NCBI RefSeq assembly: GCF_013407955.1
Contig: NZ_JACCBU010000001.1
Location: 2,294,001 to 2,358,000, forward strand
DNA length: 64,000 nucleotides
Direction: 5' to 3'
Source: Microlunatus parietis
GTDB lineage: Bacteria; Actinomycetota; Actinomycetes; Propionibacteriales; Propionibacteriaceae
The position numbers were made by a program, and so were the translations under genes. Below the pieces are notes generated by a model that worked only from the letters and a program-made list of their open reading frames with translations, searched no databases and was not told where the DNA came from. Numbering within the stretch: the first letter of the stretch is position 1; the number at the start of each line of letters is the position of its first letter. This document shows, one piece after another, positions 51,065 through 60,643 of the stretch.

Positions 51065-52109
51065 CCTGCATCACACCACCCTCCTGGAGCTCGCGTTCGA
51101 GCTGTTCGACCGTCGGCAGGTTGGTCTGCAGCGGCTCGGGCAGGCTCTCGATCAGCCGGTACTCGGCGATCCCCAGCGGTCGCGACGTGTCCCGCAGTGC
51201 ATACTCCGCGACCACCTCGTTCTTGGTCTTGCACAGCAGCAGGCCGATCGTCGGCCCGTCCGACGCGTGCTTGACGTCGGCATCGATCACGGTCATATAG
51301 AAGCCCAGCTGGCCCATGTGTTCCGGTTTGAACCTGCCGGCCTTGATCTCGATCGCGACGTAACAGCGCAGGTGGAGATGATAGAAGAGCAGGTCGAGGA
51401 AGAAGTCGTCGCCGCCGACCTCGAGGTGGATCTGCCGCCCGACGTAGGCAAACCCGGCGCCGAGTTCGAGCAGGAACTCGGTCACGTGGTCGACGATCGC
51501 CTGCTCGATCGCGCGTTCCTGGGCATCCTCGCCGAGCCCGAGGAAGTCGAGCTTGTACGGGTCTTTGAGCGCCTCGCGGGCGAGGTCCGAACTCGCGGCG
51601 GGCAGCGTTCGCTCGAAGTTCGTCACGGCCTTACCCCGGCGCTCGATGGCGCGAGCCTCGATCTGAATTTCCAGGATGTTGCGTGACCAGCCGTGCTCCA
51701 GTGCGGCCCTGGCGTAGGCAATGCGCTCGTCCACGGACCGTACCCTGTCCACCAGGACCATGTTGTGGCCCCAGGGCAATTTGGCAGCAGTCTGCTGCCA
51801 AATCTCCGAGTTCGGCCACGCCTTCGCGAAGTCCCTCATGTACCGGAGATTGCGCGACGAGAATCCCTTCATCTCCGGGAAGGCTTCGCGCAGGTCGCGA
51901 GAGAGCCGGTCGATCACCTTGGCGCCCCAGCCCTGCTCTGCCTGGCGATCGAGGATGTCCCGGCCGATCTGCCAGTAGAGCTTGAGCAGCTCGGTGTTCA
52001 CCGCGAGCGCGGCGCGTTGCTGGGCCGTGTGGATCCGCCCCTTGAGCTCGGTCAGCCAATCCCCGTACCCCTCCGGTGGATCGATCAGTCCCGGAACCTT
52101 CTCGTGCAT
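51045..52109 (-). CDS. YhcG-type PDDEXK nuclease-domain protein (DUF1016)
   Basis: A 354-residue protein. The N-terminal DUF1016 domain is seen in LLKLYWQIGRDILDRQ and GFSSRNLRYMRDFAKAWP; the C-terminal PDDEXK nuclease core has DDFFLDLLFYHLHLRCYVAI and EIKAGRFKPEHMGQLGFYM, with catalytic D, E and K. Members often occur in accessory regions and near restriction-modification genes; none is present here. The ATG at 52109 has GGGGAGG 5 nt upstream. The family spreads by transfer. Confidence 0.88.
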   Translation of the reverse strand: MHEKVPGLIDPPEGYGDWLTELKGRIHTAQQRAALAVNTELLKLYWQIGRDILDRQAEQGWGAKVIDRLSRDLREAFPEMKGFSSRNLRYMRDFAKAWPNSEIWQQTAAKLPWGHNMVLVDRVRSVDERIAYARAALEHGWSRNILEIQIEARAIERRGKAVTNFERTLPAASSDLAREALKDPYKLDFLGLGEDAQERAIEQAIVDHVTEFLLELGAGFAYVGRQIHLEVGGDDFFLDLLFYHLHLRCYVAIEIKAGRFKPEHMGQLGFYMTVIDADVKHASDGPTIGLLLCKTKNEVVAEYALRDTSRPLGIAEYRLIESLPEPLQTNLPTVEQLERELQEGGVMQDGAGDD

Positions 52110-52158
52110 CAGCACCTCCCCGTCAGCTTCCCTGCAGCCTGACAGGCGGCACTGACAA

Positions 52159-52881
52159 TTACGGCCAGGCGAGTTCGACCAACAGTGGGCGATGATCCGA
52201 GGCGCGTACGTCGAGCACGGCGGCTCCGACCGGGCGGAGGCCGCGGACGAAGATGTGGTCGAGCCGGAGCTCCGGCACGTCGCTGGGATAGGTCAGATAG
52301 CCGTTCAGGCTCGCGGCCGCGTCCTCGAGCCCCTCCGCAATCGTCTTGACCGACGCCTCGTCCGGGCCGGCGTTGAGGTCGCCCATCATGATCACCGGGC
52401 CGTCGCCGCTCACCAGGTCGCGGACCTGCCGGGCCTGATGTTCCCGCTGCTCGGCGGACACGTGATCAAGGTGGGTCACGTACACCTCGACGGTCCGGCC
52501 GTCGATCTCCAGCGTCGCCCGGACGGCGGAGCGTTCCTCCAGGTCCGGGTCGTCGGACGGCAGGTTCTCCAGCCGGTACGGGGTGAAGTCGATCATGCGG
52601 TGCGGGGTGAGGAGGGCGTCGCCGTACTGCCGGCGATGATCGGCACCCGGCTCCGGCTCCAGATCGAGCGCCGGGGCGAACACGCCGGTCCAGCCGAGCC
52701 GCTCGGCCAGGTCGGCGGTCTGGTCGCGATGATCACTGCGCGCGTCGAAGTGGCGGTCCACCTCCTGCAGGCCGACGATGTCCGGCTGGACCGCGGCAAT
52801 CACGTCCGCGGTCCGGCCGAGGTCGAGCCGGTTGGCCAGGTCGTGGCCGGCCCGGATGTTGAAGGTGAGGACCCGAAGCAT
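52159..52881 (-). CDS. Endonuclease/exonuclease/phosphatase family hydrolase
   Basis: A 240-residue EEP-fold enzyme. Motifs: LTFNIRAGHD, the metal-binding Glu in PDIVGLQEVDRHF, YVTHLDHVSAEQREHQARQV, IMMGDLNAGPDE and the terminal RLDHIFVRG plus ASDHRPLLVEL. Substrates of the family range from nucleic acids to phospholipids. It lies 17 bp behind pnkp and also has its own -10 element, so it may join the RNA-repair unit but is not bound to it. Confidence 0.85.
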   Translation of the reverse strand: MLRVLTFNIRAGHDLANRLDLGRTADVIAAVQPDIVGLQEVDRHFDARSDHRDQTADLAERLGWTGVFAPALDLEPEPGADHRRQYGDALLTPHRMIDFTPYRLENLPSDDPDLEERSAVRATLEIDGRTVEVYVTHLDHVSAEQREHQARQVRDLVSGDGPVIMMGDLNAGPDEASVKTIAEGLEDAAASLNGYLTYPSDVPELRLDHIFVRGLRPVGAAVLDVRASDHRPLLVELAWP

Positions 52882-52887
52882 CGGCTC

Positions 52888-52893
52888 AGGATA
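52888..52893 (-). promoter_or_regulatory. -10 element of the EEP hydrolase gene
   Basis: TATCCT on the minus strand, 6 nt before the ATG at 52881, in the gap after pnkp. Confidence 0.45.
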
Positions 52894-52898
52894 GTTGA

Positions 52899-55409
52899 TC
52901 ACAGCCGCGGATCGACCGGCTCGGACTCCAGTGCGAGCACCGCGAAGACGAGCTGGTGCACCCGCCAGAGCGGCTCCCCGGCGACGAACCTGATCAACGC
53001 GTCGAGGCCGAGGCCGTGCTCCCGGGACGCCAGGCTGCGCTTCCGGCCGAGGCCGCGGTTGCGCAGCAGGTCCAGGGCGTCGGTGTAGTCCGGGCCGTAG
53101 ATGATCCGCAGATACTCCCGCCCACGAACCTTCAGGCCCGGCTGGGCTCCGCGCTTCGCGATCACCGGCTTGATCACCATGCCCTCGCCACCGGCCTCGG
53201 TCAGGTCCAGCCACCACTGCGTCGCCTCGGCCCGCTGCTCGGCCGAGCCGAGCTCGACGAACCGGTGCCGGGTCGGCGTGATCAACTCACCCGCGACGCG
53301 GCCCAGCTGCTCCAGATGCCACCGGTGCGACTCCGTGACGCCAAGCGCCTTTCCTTCTGCAGCAAGGATCTGGAACGGTGCGTACGTGACGCCGGTGAGC
53401 CCCGAGGTCGGCCGGACAAAGCTGCGGTACGCCCTCCGATAGGCCTCCGCGTTCGCCCGGCGCCGGGCCGTCCGGTCGATCAACGCCGCCACCTCCAGCC
53501 CCCGCGCCGTGGCCGCGGCGAGCCCGGCAGCCACCGCGGGCAGCGAGGCACCGGCGGCCGCGCCGACCGCCGCGTACTGATCTTGGATCAGCGGCAGTGC
53601 CTTCGCCGACCAGGGCAGTAGTTCCCCGTCCAGCACCAACCAGTCGGTCTCGAGTTCGTCGAACAGCGGCAGCACCGCTGTCCGGATTCGCTCCACCAGC
53701 TCGCCGACCTCGGCGAAGAACGGCCGGCCGGTCCGGGTGTAGACGACGCCGGTGCTGCCGTCGGTCACGCCGAACCGGCGTTCCGCTGCGTCGGCGTCGC
53801 GCGCGATCACCGCGATCGCTCGCGAGCCCATGTGCTTCTCCTCGCAGACCACCTCGGTAACCCCGGCCGCCGCGAACTCGTCGAACGCGGTCTCCGGATG
53901 CTCCAGGTAGCCATCCAGCTTTGACGTCGCCGCCGGGGCCATGGTCGGCGGCAGGTAGATCAGCCAGCGCGGGTCGACCGCGAACCGGCTCATCACCTCC
54001 AGCGCCGCGGCCGCGTGCTCCTCGCCGATCTTGATCTTGCCCGCGTGCTCGCTCTCCAGCCACCGGGTGCCCTTCACGTCGTCGATCCGGAGTGCGGCCG
54101 GCTCCCGTTCCGCGACCTTGATCAACGGGCGGGTCGGCTCGTACCACTGCTGCTCGGCCGGCACGGAGACCAGCTCCCGCTCCGGGTAACGCAGCGCGGT
54201 CAGGCTGCCGCCGAAGACGACGCCGGTGTCCAGGCAGATCGTGTTGTTGATCCATTCCGGCTCCGGGGTCGGCGTGTGCCCGTACACGACCATGGCGGAG
54301 CCGCGGTAGTCGCGGGCCCACGGGTAGCGGACCGGCAGCCCGTACTCGTCGGTCTCGCCGGTGGTGTCGCCGTACAGCGCGAACGACCGCACTCGGCCGG
54401 AAGCCCTTCCGTGGTAGGCCTCCTTGAGCCCGGCGTGCGCGACGACCAGCCGACCCTCGTCCAGCACGTAGTGGGCGATCAGCCCGTCCAGGAAGGCGAG
54501 CACGTCGGCCCGGAACTCCTCCGGTTCGGCCTCCAGCTGGGCCAGCGACTCGGCCAGCCCGTGCCGGACCTGCACCTTCGCCCCGCGCAGCGCCCTGATC
54601 AACTTCGCCTCGTGGTTGCCGCAGACGCAGAGCGCATGCCCGGCCTTGATCATGCCCATCACCAGCCGCAGCACGCCCGGCGTGTCCGGGCCGCGATCGA
54701 CCAGGTCGCCGACGAACAAGCCCATCCGGCCGTCCGGGTGGTACGCGTCGACGGCCCGTCCTTGATCATCGAGGACCAACTGCCAGCCCAGCTCCGCCAA
54801 CAGAGTACGGAGCTCGCCGGCACAACCGTGCACGTCGCCGATGATGTCGAACGGGCCGGCCAGATCACGGCGGTCGTTCCACGGGCGTTCCCGGACCACC
54901 GTCGCCGCGTCCACCTCGGCGGCACTGTGCAGCACGTGAACCCGGCGGAAGCCCTCCTTGCGGATCCGGCGCAGCGATCGATCAAGATCGCGCTGCTGCC
55001 GAGTGATCACCCGGTCACCGAAGGTCCGGTCCGGCCGGCCCTGGTTCCGGGCGATCGCCACCGCCTCGCCGACGTCCAGGACAATCGCGTCGACCAGCAC
55101 GTCGTGCTCCCTGGCCAGTTTGATCAAGGACGCCCGGGCGGCCGGCTGGACGCTGGTCGCGTCGACGACGGTGAGCAGGCCGCGACGCAGCCGGGTGCCG
55201 ACGATGTAGTGGAGCACGTCGAACGCGTCCGCCGTCGCCGACTGGTCGGCCTCGTCGTCGGAGACCAGGCCGCGGCAGAAGTCGCTCGAGATCACCTCGG
55301 TCGGCCTGAAGTGGGTCCGGGCGAACGTCGACTTGCCGCTGCCGGAGATGCCGACCAGCAGCACCAGGCCCATCGCAGGGACGTTGATCACGGTCGGGGT
55401 GTCGATCAT
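52899..55409 (-). CDS. pnkp: Bacterial polynucleotide kinase-phosphatase (Pnkp) of the RNA repair system
   Basis: An 836-residue three-module enzyme. Module 1 is a 5' kinase with Walker A GISGSGKST at residues 20-28. Module 2 is a metallophosphatase with FDIIGDVHGC (about 186), GDLVDRGPDTPG and CGNHEAKL. Module 3 is a ligase-type adenylyltransferase with the lysine in CEEKHMGSRA near 525 and EGMVIKPVIAKR downstream. It heals and, with Hen1, seals cleaved RNA such as tRNA cut by ribotoxins. The ATG at 55409 starts 4 nt after the hen1 stop. Confidence 0.93.
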   Translation of the reverse strand: MIDTPTVINVPAMGLVLLVGISGSGKSTFARTHFRPTEVISSDFCRGLVSDDEADQSATADAFDVLHYIVGTRLRRGLLTVVDATSVQPAARASLIKLAREHDVLVDAIVLDVGEAVAIARNQGRPDRTFGDRVITRQQRDLDRSLRRIRKEGFRRVHVLHSAAEVDAATVVRERPWNDRRDLAGPFDIIGDVHGCAGELRTLLAELGWQLVLDDQGRAVDAYHPDGRMGLFVGDLVDRGPDTPGVLRLVMGMIKAGHALCVCGNHEAKLIRALRGAKVQVRHGLAESLAQLEAEPEEFRADVLAFLDGLIAHYVLDEGRLVVAHAGLKEAYHGRASGRVRSFALYGDTTGETDEYGLPVRYPWARDYRGSAMVVYGHTPTPEPEWINNTICLDTGVVFGGSLTALRYPERELVSVPAEQQWYEPTRPLIKVAEREPAALRIDDVKGTRWLESEHAGKIKIGEEHAAAALEVMSRFAVDPRWLIYLPPTMAPAATSKLDGYLEHPETAFDEFAAAGVTEVVCEEKHMGSRAIAVIARDADAAERRFGVTDGSTGVVYTRTGRPFFAEVGELVERIRTAVLPLFDELETDWLVLDGELLPWSAKALPLIQDQYAAVGAAAGASLPAVAAGLAAATARGLEVAALIDRTARRRANAEAYRRAYRSFVRPTSGLTGVTYAPFQILAAEGKALGVTESHRWHLEQLGRVAGELITPTRHRFVELGSAEQRAEATQWWLDLTEAGGEGMVIKPVIAKRGAQPGLKVRGREYLRIIYGPDYTDALDLLRNRGLGRKRSLASREHGLGLDALIRFVAGEPLWRVHQLVFAVLALESEPVDPRL

Positions 55410-55413
55410 GGGA

Positions 55414-56811
55414 TCAGCCACGGCGGAACACCGCCAGTTGGGTCGGGGCACCGAGCTCGGCGTCCGGTTCGCCGATGCCGGACAGCGTCACCGAGTAGCC
55501 GTGATCACCGGCGACCCGCCGCGCCCAGGCCGCGAACTCGGCCTGGGTCCATTCGAACCGGTGATCGGGATGGCGCATGCCGGAGAGTCCTTGGTAGTGG
55601 GGGTTGTACTCGGAATTGGGGGTGCTGATCAGAACCGCGCCGGGCCGGGCGTCACCGAACACGACGCGTTCCAGGGCGCCGAGCCGCGGCGGGTCCAGAT
55701 GCTCGATCACCTCCATCAGCACGGCGGCGTCGTAGCCGGACAACCGCTCGTCGGTGTAGGTCAGTGCGCCTTGGAACAACTCGATCCGCCCGGCCTCCCG
55801 TTCGGACAGCCGGTCCAGGCGAAGCCTTCGCCGGGCCAGCTCCAGCGCCCGCGCGGACACGTCCATGCCGGCGATCCTGGTCAGCGACCGTTCCTTGATC
55901 AACTTGGTCAGGAACTGCCCGCTCCCGCAGCCGCAGTCGATCACCGACGTCACGCCGAGGTCGCGCAGGACCGCGAGCATCGCCTCGTGCCGCTGCTCGT
56001 TCAGCGGCCGGCGCCGTTCCTCCGGCTCGGCGGTCTCCTCCTCGATCTCCGGATCCAGCGTCTCCTCGCGGTCGTCGTCCAGCTCCGCGAGTCGGGCCAG
56101 CGCGGCCCGGGTCAGCGCACTCCGCCGGCCCAGGTAGCGCCGCGTGATCATGGTTCGGTCCGGGTGCGTGGCCAGCCAGCCGGCTCCCGACCGGAGCAGT
56201 TTGTCCACCTCGTCCGGTCCCTGCCAGTAGTGCTTCGCCTCATCGAGGACCGGCAGCAGGACGTACAGCTGGTTCAGCGCGTCGGCCAGCCGCAGTGTGC
56301 CGGTCAGGGTCAGCCGGACATAGCGGGAGTCGCCCCAGTCCTGGTACTGCTCGTCCAGCGGGATCGCCTCCGCGGTCACCTGCCAGCCGAGCGGCTCGAA
56401 GATCCGGACCGCGATCCCCGCGCCGCCTCGGCAGGGCAGCGCCGGGATCGTGATCACCAGCGGGATCGCCGAATCCGCGAGCTCCTGCCGGGACCGGCAC
56501 CGGCCGCCGCGGGCTGTGCTGAACACGTCCGCCAACGCGGCGCCGAGCAGTGACGACGCCGCGTAGGAACGATCATTGACATACTGAGCCAGGCTGAAGT
56601 CCGGTGTGTCCCGGCCGGCCGTGCGGGCCAGCCGGACCGAGTCGATCTCCAGCAGCAGGGCGGCCGTGCACCGTTCCTCCGTCGCCTCCGGGTAGAACAC
56701 CGTGGCCGTACCGTACGACTGCTCGAACTGTTGCACCCGGTCCGGATGCTTGTGCAGCAGGAAACCGAGGTCGGTCGCGGGCCGGTGGGTCGTCGTCAGG
56801 GTCAGGTACAC
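55414..56811 (-). CDS. hen1: Hen1 3'-terminal RNA ribose 2'-O-methyltransferase
   Basis: A 465-residue protein. The N-terminal half (YLTLTTTHRPATDLGFLLHK on) is the bacterial Hen1 domain that supports Pnkp ligase. The C-terminal methyltransferase has the SAM motif VIDCGCGSGQF near residue 287, the metal-binding EVIEHLDPPRL near 366 and GMRHPDHRFEWT near 411. It marks repaired RNA ends by 2'-O-methylation so that the same toxin cannot cut again. The GTG at 56811 gives the family's usual N-terminus. Confidence 0.93.
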   Translation of the reverse strand: MYLTLTTTHRPATDLGFLLHKHPDRVQQFEQSYGTATVFYPEATEERCTAALLLEIDSVRLARTAGRDTPDFSLAQYVNDRSYAASSLLGAALADVFSTARGGRCRSRQELADSAIPLVITIPALPCRGGAGIAVRIFEPLGWQVTAEAIPLDEQYQDWGDSRYVRLTLTGTLRLADALNQLYVLLPVLDEAKHYWQGPDEVDKLLRSGAGWLATHPDRTMITRRYLGRRSALTRAALARLAELDDDREETLDPEIEEETAEPEERRRPLNEQRHEAMLAVLRDLGVTSVIDCGCGSGQFLTKLIKERSLTRIAGMDVSARALELARRRLRLDRLSEREAGRIELFQGALTYTDERLSGYDAAVLMEVIEHLDPPRLGALERVVFGDARPGAVLISTPNSEYNPHYQGLSGMRHPDHRFEWTQAEFAAWARRVAGDHGYSVTLSGIGEPDAELGAPTQLAVFRRG

Positions 56812-56862
56812 CCGGCCATCTTGCCTGCCGGGCGGCCCCGCGGTCAGCCGATATACCGCGGC

Positions 56863-56868
56863 TAGGCT
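56863..56868 (+). promoter_or_regulatory. -10 element of the transglutaminase-like gene
   Basis: TAGGCT, 6 nt before the ATG at 56875, in the 63-bp gap to divergent hen1. The intervening CGGGAG could also serve as a weak ribosome binding site. Confidence 0.45.
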
Positions 56869-56874
56869 CGGGAG

Positions 56875-57462
56875 ATGATCTTGACCGCCGAACCGTCGCA
56901 GGACTATCTCGGCCTGGACACCGTGATCGACGGTGATCATCCGCAAGTCGCCGGGCTCGGCGCGGAGCTGCGCGCCGCCCACCGCGATGATCACGAGTTC
57001 GCCAGGGCCGCGTTCGAGTACGTCCGTGACGAGGTCGCGCATTCCTTTGACGTCGGAGATCCCCGGGTCTCGGTGACCGCGTCGGAGACCCTCGAGAACA
57101 GGGTCGGCCTCTGTTTCGCGAAGTCCCATCTGCTGGCCGCCCTGCTCCGCGGCCAGGGCATCCCGGCCGCGCTCTGCTACCAGCGGCTGACCGACGACGG
57201 CAGCAGCCACGTCGTGCACGGGCTGGTCGCGATCAAGCTCGACGGCCGCTGGCACCGGCAGGATCCGCGGGGCAACACCGGCGGGATCGACGCCCGGTTC
57301 TCGGTGACCGGAGAGCGGCTGGCCTGGCCGGTGCGGCCGGAACTCGGTGAACGTGACGACCCGCGACTCCATGCGACACCGCTGCCGTCCGTGATCACGA
57401 CGCTCCGCTCCACCGACGACATCCTGCGGCTACGGAACGGCGGCCTGCCCGGAGACTTCTGA
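56875..57462 (+). CDS. Transglutaminase-like (cysteine protease fold) protein
   Basis: A 195-residue protein with the transglutaminase-core triad: Cys near 81 in NRVGLCFAKSHLLAALLRGQ, His in SHVVHGLVAIKL and Asp in HRQDPRGNTGG. The N-terminus includes AFEYVRDEVAHSF, typical of this superfamily. No signal peptide is seen, so it is cytoplasmic. It is divergent from the RNA-repair genes; a functional link is not shown. Confidence 0.85.
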   Translation: MILTAEPSQDYLGLDTVIDGDHPQVAGLGAELRAAHRDDHEFARAAFEYVRDEVAHSFDVGDPRVSVTASETLENRVGLCFAKSHLLAALLRGQGIPAALCYQRLTDDGSSHVVHGLVAIKLDGRWHRQDPRGNTGGIDARFSVTGERLAWPVRPELGERDDPRLHATPLPSVITTLRSTDDILRLRNGGLPGDF

Positions 57463-57490
57463 ACGGCGGGAGGCGTGGGAGGATCGGCCG

Positions 57491-60400
57491 GTGCAGATCG
57501 GCTTGTTGGGACCCTTCGAGGTGCGTACGGGCGACGGTACGGTCGCCGACGTCCCGGGCGCCCGGCTGCGCGGCCTGCTGATCGCCCTCGCGCTCGAACC
57601 GGGCCGGGTCGTCGGCAAGGCGACCTTGATCGACTGGATCTGGGGAGAGGAACCACCGGCCGACGCCTCGAACGCCTTGCAGCGCTTGGCTTCCCGGCTC
57701 CGCAAGGTGCTGCCCGACGGCGCGCTGGAGAGCCAGGCGGGCGGCTATCGGCTGGCCGTCGACCCCGAGTCCGTGGACGCCGTCCGGTTCGAGCGGTTGC
57801 TGGTCCGGGCCCGTCAGCAGGACGCATCGGACCGGGTCAGGTTGTTGCGGGAGGCGCTCGGCCTGTGGCGCGGCGCGCCGATGCAGGACGTCGGGTTGGC
57901 GGACAGCGAGGCGTTCGACGCCGCCGTGACCCGGCTCGGCCATCTGCACGCCACGGCGACCGAGGAACGCTACGTCGAGGAGGTCGCGACCGGCCACGGA
58001 ACGGAGCTGATCCCGGAGCTGACCGAGGCGGTCGCCGCCGATCCGCTGCGGGAGCGGCTGACCGCGGCGCTGATCCGGGCCCTCGTCGCGGACGGCCGGG
58101 ACTCCGAAGCCATGCTGGCGTACGAACGCACGCGGGAGGCCCTGGCCGACACGCTCGGCGCCGACCCCTCACCGGAGCTGGCCGCGCTGCACGTCGCCCT
58201 GCTGCGCGGCGAGCTGAGCCGGCCGGTGGACACCCGGAAGACCAATGTCAGGGCCGAACTGACCAGCTTCGTCGGCCGCGAGGCCGACCTGGACGCCGTC
58301 CGTTCCATGATCACGAAGCACCGGCTGACGACCTTGATCGGACCGGGCGGCTCGGGCAAGACCCGGCTGGCCTCGGAGGCCGCGCGGAACCTGCTCGGCG
58401 AGCTGCCCGACGGGGTCTGGTTGGTCGAGTTCGCCCCGCTCGGGTCGGACGGCGACGTGGCCCAGACCGCGCTCGCGGCACTCGGCCTCCGCGACACCTT
58501 GGGCGGCACGGCGACCACGGCGGACCCGGTGGAGGGGCTCGTCGCCGCGCTCCGGGAGCGCGAGATGCTGCTGATCCTGGACAACTGCGAGCACGTGATC
58601 GAACCGGTCGCGGCGCTGGCCGAACGGCTGCTCGGCGAGTGCCGGCGGCTGCGGATCCTGGCCACCAGCCGGGAGCCGCTCGGGATCACCGGCGAGGCGC
58701 TCTGGGCGGTCGAGCCGCTGCCGCTGCCCGACGGTGCCGACCCGCGGGAGATCGCCGCCGCGCCGGCGGTCCGGCTGCTCCGGGAGCGCGCCGCCGCGGT
58801 CCGCAAGGACTTCGCGCCCGACGAGCACATGCTGGTCATGATGCTGCGGATCTGCCGCGCGTTGGACGGGATGCCACTCGCCATCGAACTCGCCGCGGCC
58901 CGGCTGCGGACGATGTCGATCGACCAGCTGGCCAACCGGCTGGACGACCGGTTCCGGCTGCTCACCGGCGGCAGCCGGACCGCGCTGCCCCGGCACCGGA
59001 CCCTGCGCGCCGTCGTGGACTGGAGCTGGGAACTGCTCAGCGAGGCCGAACGGACGGTGCTCCGCCGGCTCTCGGTCTTCGCCGGCGGCGCGACCCTGGA
59101 CGCCGCCGAACGCGTCTGCTCCGGCGGCCCGGTGTCCCGCGACGACGTGCTCGACCTGCTCACCTCGCTGGCCGAGAAGTCGCTGCTGATCGCCTCCGAC
59201 GACGAGACGACGCGCTACCGGATGCTCACCACGATCCGCGAGTACACGGCCGACCGGCTCGCCGAGGCCGGCGAGACCGAGGCCACCCGGCTCGCTCACC
59301 TGACCTGTTTCACCGAGCTTGCCGAGACCGCCGAACCGCACCTGCGGCGGGCCGAGCAGCTGGAATGGCTGGCCCGGTTACGGGCCGACCACGACAACCT
59401 GACCCGGGCGCTGCGCTGGGTGATCGGGACCGGTGACGCCCAGGCCGCGATGCGGCTGGCGGCCGCCACCGGCTGGTACTGGTTCCTCGGCGGCCGTCGC
59501 GGCGAGGGTCTGGAGCTGCTGATCGCCGCGGCCGAACTGCCCGGCGAGGTGACCGACGAGATCCGCACGCTGGCGTACGGCATGGTGGTGCTGTTCGTGA
59601 CCTCCGGGCTCGGCGACGAGCAGGTCGGTGCGAAATGGATCCGCAAGGGCTACGGCCTGATCCCGCAGTCCTCGAGCAGCCACCCGCTGCTCGACTTCGC
59701 GACGCCCCTGATGATGCTGCTGGAGTCGCCGCGGGACGCACCGATCGCGTTCGAGTCGCTGCGCGACAGCTCCGATCCGTGGGTCCGGGCGATGGGGCGG
59801 TGGCAGGCCGCCAAGATGCGCACCATGTACGGGGAGGACGGCCCGGCGATCGAGGCCGAACTGACCACAGCGCTGGCCGAGTTCCGGGCGCTCGGCGAGC
59901 GGTTCGGGATCTTCCTGGCCCTGTCCGAGCTGGCCGCGCACCTGGCCCGACGAGGTGAGGTGAGCGCCGCCATCGCCCAGTACGAGGAAGCGGCCGTCGT
60001 CCTCGCCGAGCTGGGCGCGGTCGAGGACGTGATCGAGGTACGGACTCAGCTGGCGCAACTGTCCTGGCTCGCGGGTGACCGGGCCGGTTCGGAGTCAGCG
60101 ATCGCTGCGGCGGAACGGCTCGCCACGAACGTCACCTGGCCGTACGCGCTGGCCACGCTCGCACTGGCCAAGGCCGGGCTGGCGCGGCTTCGCGGCGACC
60201 TGCCGGAGGCCCGCGAGCAACTGGCCGTCGCCACCGCACAGCTCGGCGACGCGGCCGAGCAGACGACCATCCGGCTCCTGGTCCACGACCTGAGTGCCTA
60301 TCTCGCCGAAGATCTCGAGCAGGCCAAGGCGCACCGGGTGGCCGAGTGGCAGGCCGCGAGCGAGGCCCGTGCCCCGCACCTGGTGGCCCGGATGCTGATC

Positions 60401-60643
60401 GGGATCGCGGACCTGGCCGTCCGGCTCGGCGAGGACGAGCAAGCGGCCCGACTGCTCGCGGCCGCCGTCGCGGTGCGCGGGGTGCCCGACCGGTCCGACC
60501 CGGACGCCGCCCGGCTCGAGGAGACGGTACGGCGAAGCCTCGGCGACGCGCGGTTCGCCGAGGCCTCGCAAGAGGGGACGCAGGCGGAGTGGCCCGCCCT
60601 GGTCGAGCGCACGCTCGGCGTCAGCTTGCCGCCCGTCGGATGA
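57491..60643 (+). CDS. SARP/AfsR-type regulator with NB-ARC ATPase
   Basis: A 1050-residue multidomain regulator. Residues 1-90 form an OmpR-type winged helix (MQIGLLGPFEVRTGDG), 95-240 the BTAD domain (ERYVEEVATGHG, ALADTLGADPSPELAALH), about 260-560 an NB-ARC-like ATPase with Walker A GPGGSGKTR near 284 and Walker B MLLILDNCEHV, and the rest helical TPR-like repeats. Such proteins switch on secondary metabolism or development, but no biosynthetic cluster is adjacent. The start is GTG; its 3' end overlaps the DUF4097 gene. Confidence 0.88.
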   Translation: MQIGLLGPFEVRTGDGTVADVPGARLRGLLIALALEPGRVVGKATLIDWIWGEEPPADASNALQRLASRLRKVLPDGALESQAGGYRLAVDPESVDAVRFERLLVRARQQDASDRVRLLREALGLWRGAPMQDVGLADSEAFDAAVTRLGHLHATATEERYVEEVATGHGTELIPELTEAVAADPLRERLTAALIRALVADGRDSEAMLAYERTREALADTLGADPSPELAALHVALLRGELSRPVDTRKTNVRAELTSFVGREADLDAVRSMITKHRLTTLIGPGGSGKTRLASEAARNLLGELPDGVWLVEFAPLGSDGDVAQTALAALGLRDTLGGTATTADPVEGLVAALREREMLLILDNCEHVIEPVAALAERLLGECRRLRILATSREPLGITGEALWAVEPLPLPDGADPREIAAAPAVRLLRERAAAVRKDFAPDEHMLVMMLRICRALDGMPLAIELAAARLRTMSIDQLANRLDDRFRLLTGGSRTALPRHRTLRAVVDWSWELLSEAERTVLRRLSVFAGGATLDAAERVCSGGPVSRDDVLDLLTSLAEKSLLIASDDETTRYRMLTTIREYTADRLAEAGETEATRLAHLTCFTELAETAEPHLRRAEQLEWLARLRADHDNLTRALRWVIGTGDAQAAMRLAAATGWYWFLGGRRGEGLELLIAAAELPGEVTDEIRTLAYGMVVLFVTSGLGDEQVGAKWIRKGYGLIPQSSSSHPLLDFATPLMMLLESPRDAPIAFESLRDSSDPWVRAMGRWQAAKMRTMYGEDGPAIEAELTTALAEFRALGERFGIFLALSELAAHLARRGEVSAAIAQYEEAAVVLAELGAVEDVIEVRTQLAQLSWLAGDRAGSESAIAAAERLATNVTWPYALATLALAKAGLARLRGDLPEAREQLAVATAQLGDAAEQTTIRLLVHDLSAYLAEDLEQAKAHRVAEWQAASEARAPHLVARMLIGIADLAVRLGEDEQAARLLAAAVAVRGVPDRSDPDAARLEETVRRSLGDARFAEASQEGTQAEWPALVERTLGVSLPPVG

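Noticed and set aside
57491..60643. SARP-type regulator as the marker of a secondary-metabolite cluster
   Set aside because: No polyketide, peptide or terpene biosynthetic genes lie within the window on either side of it.
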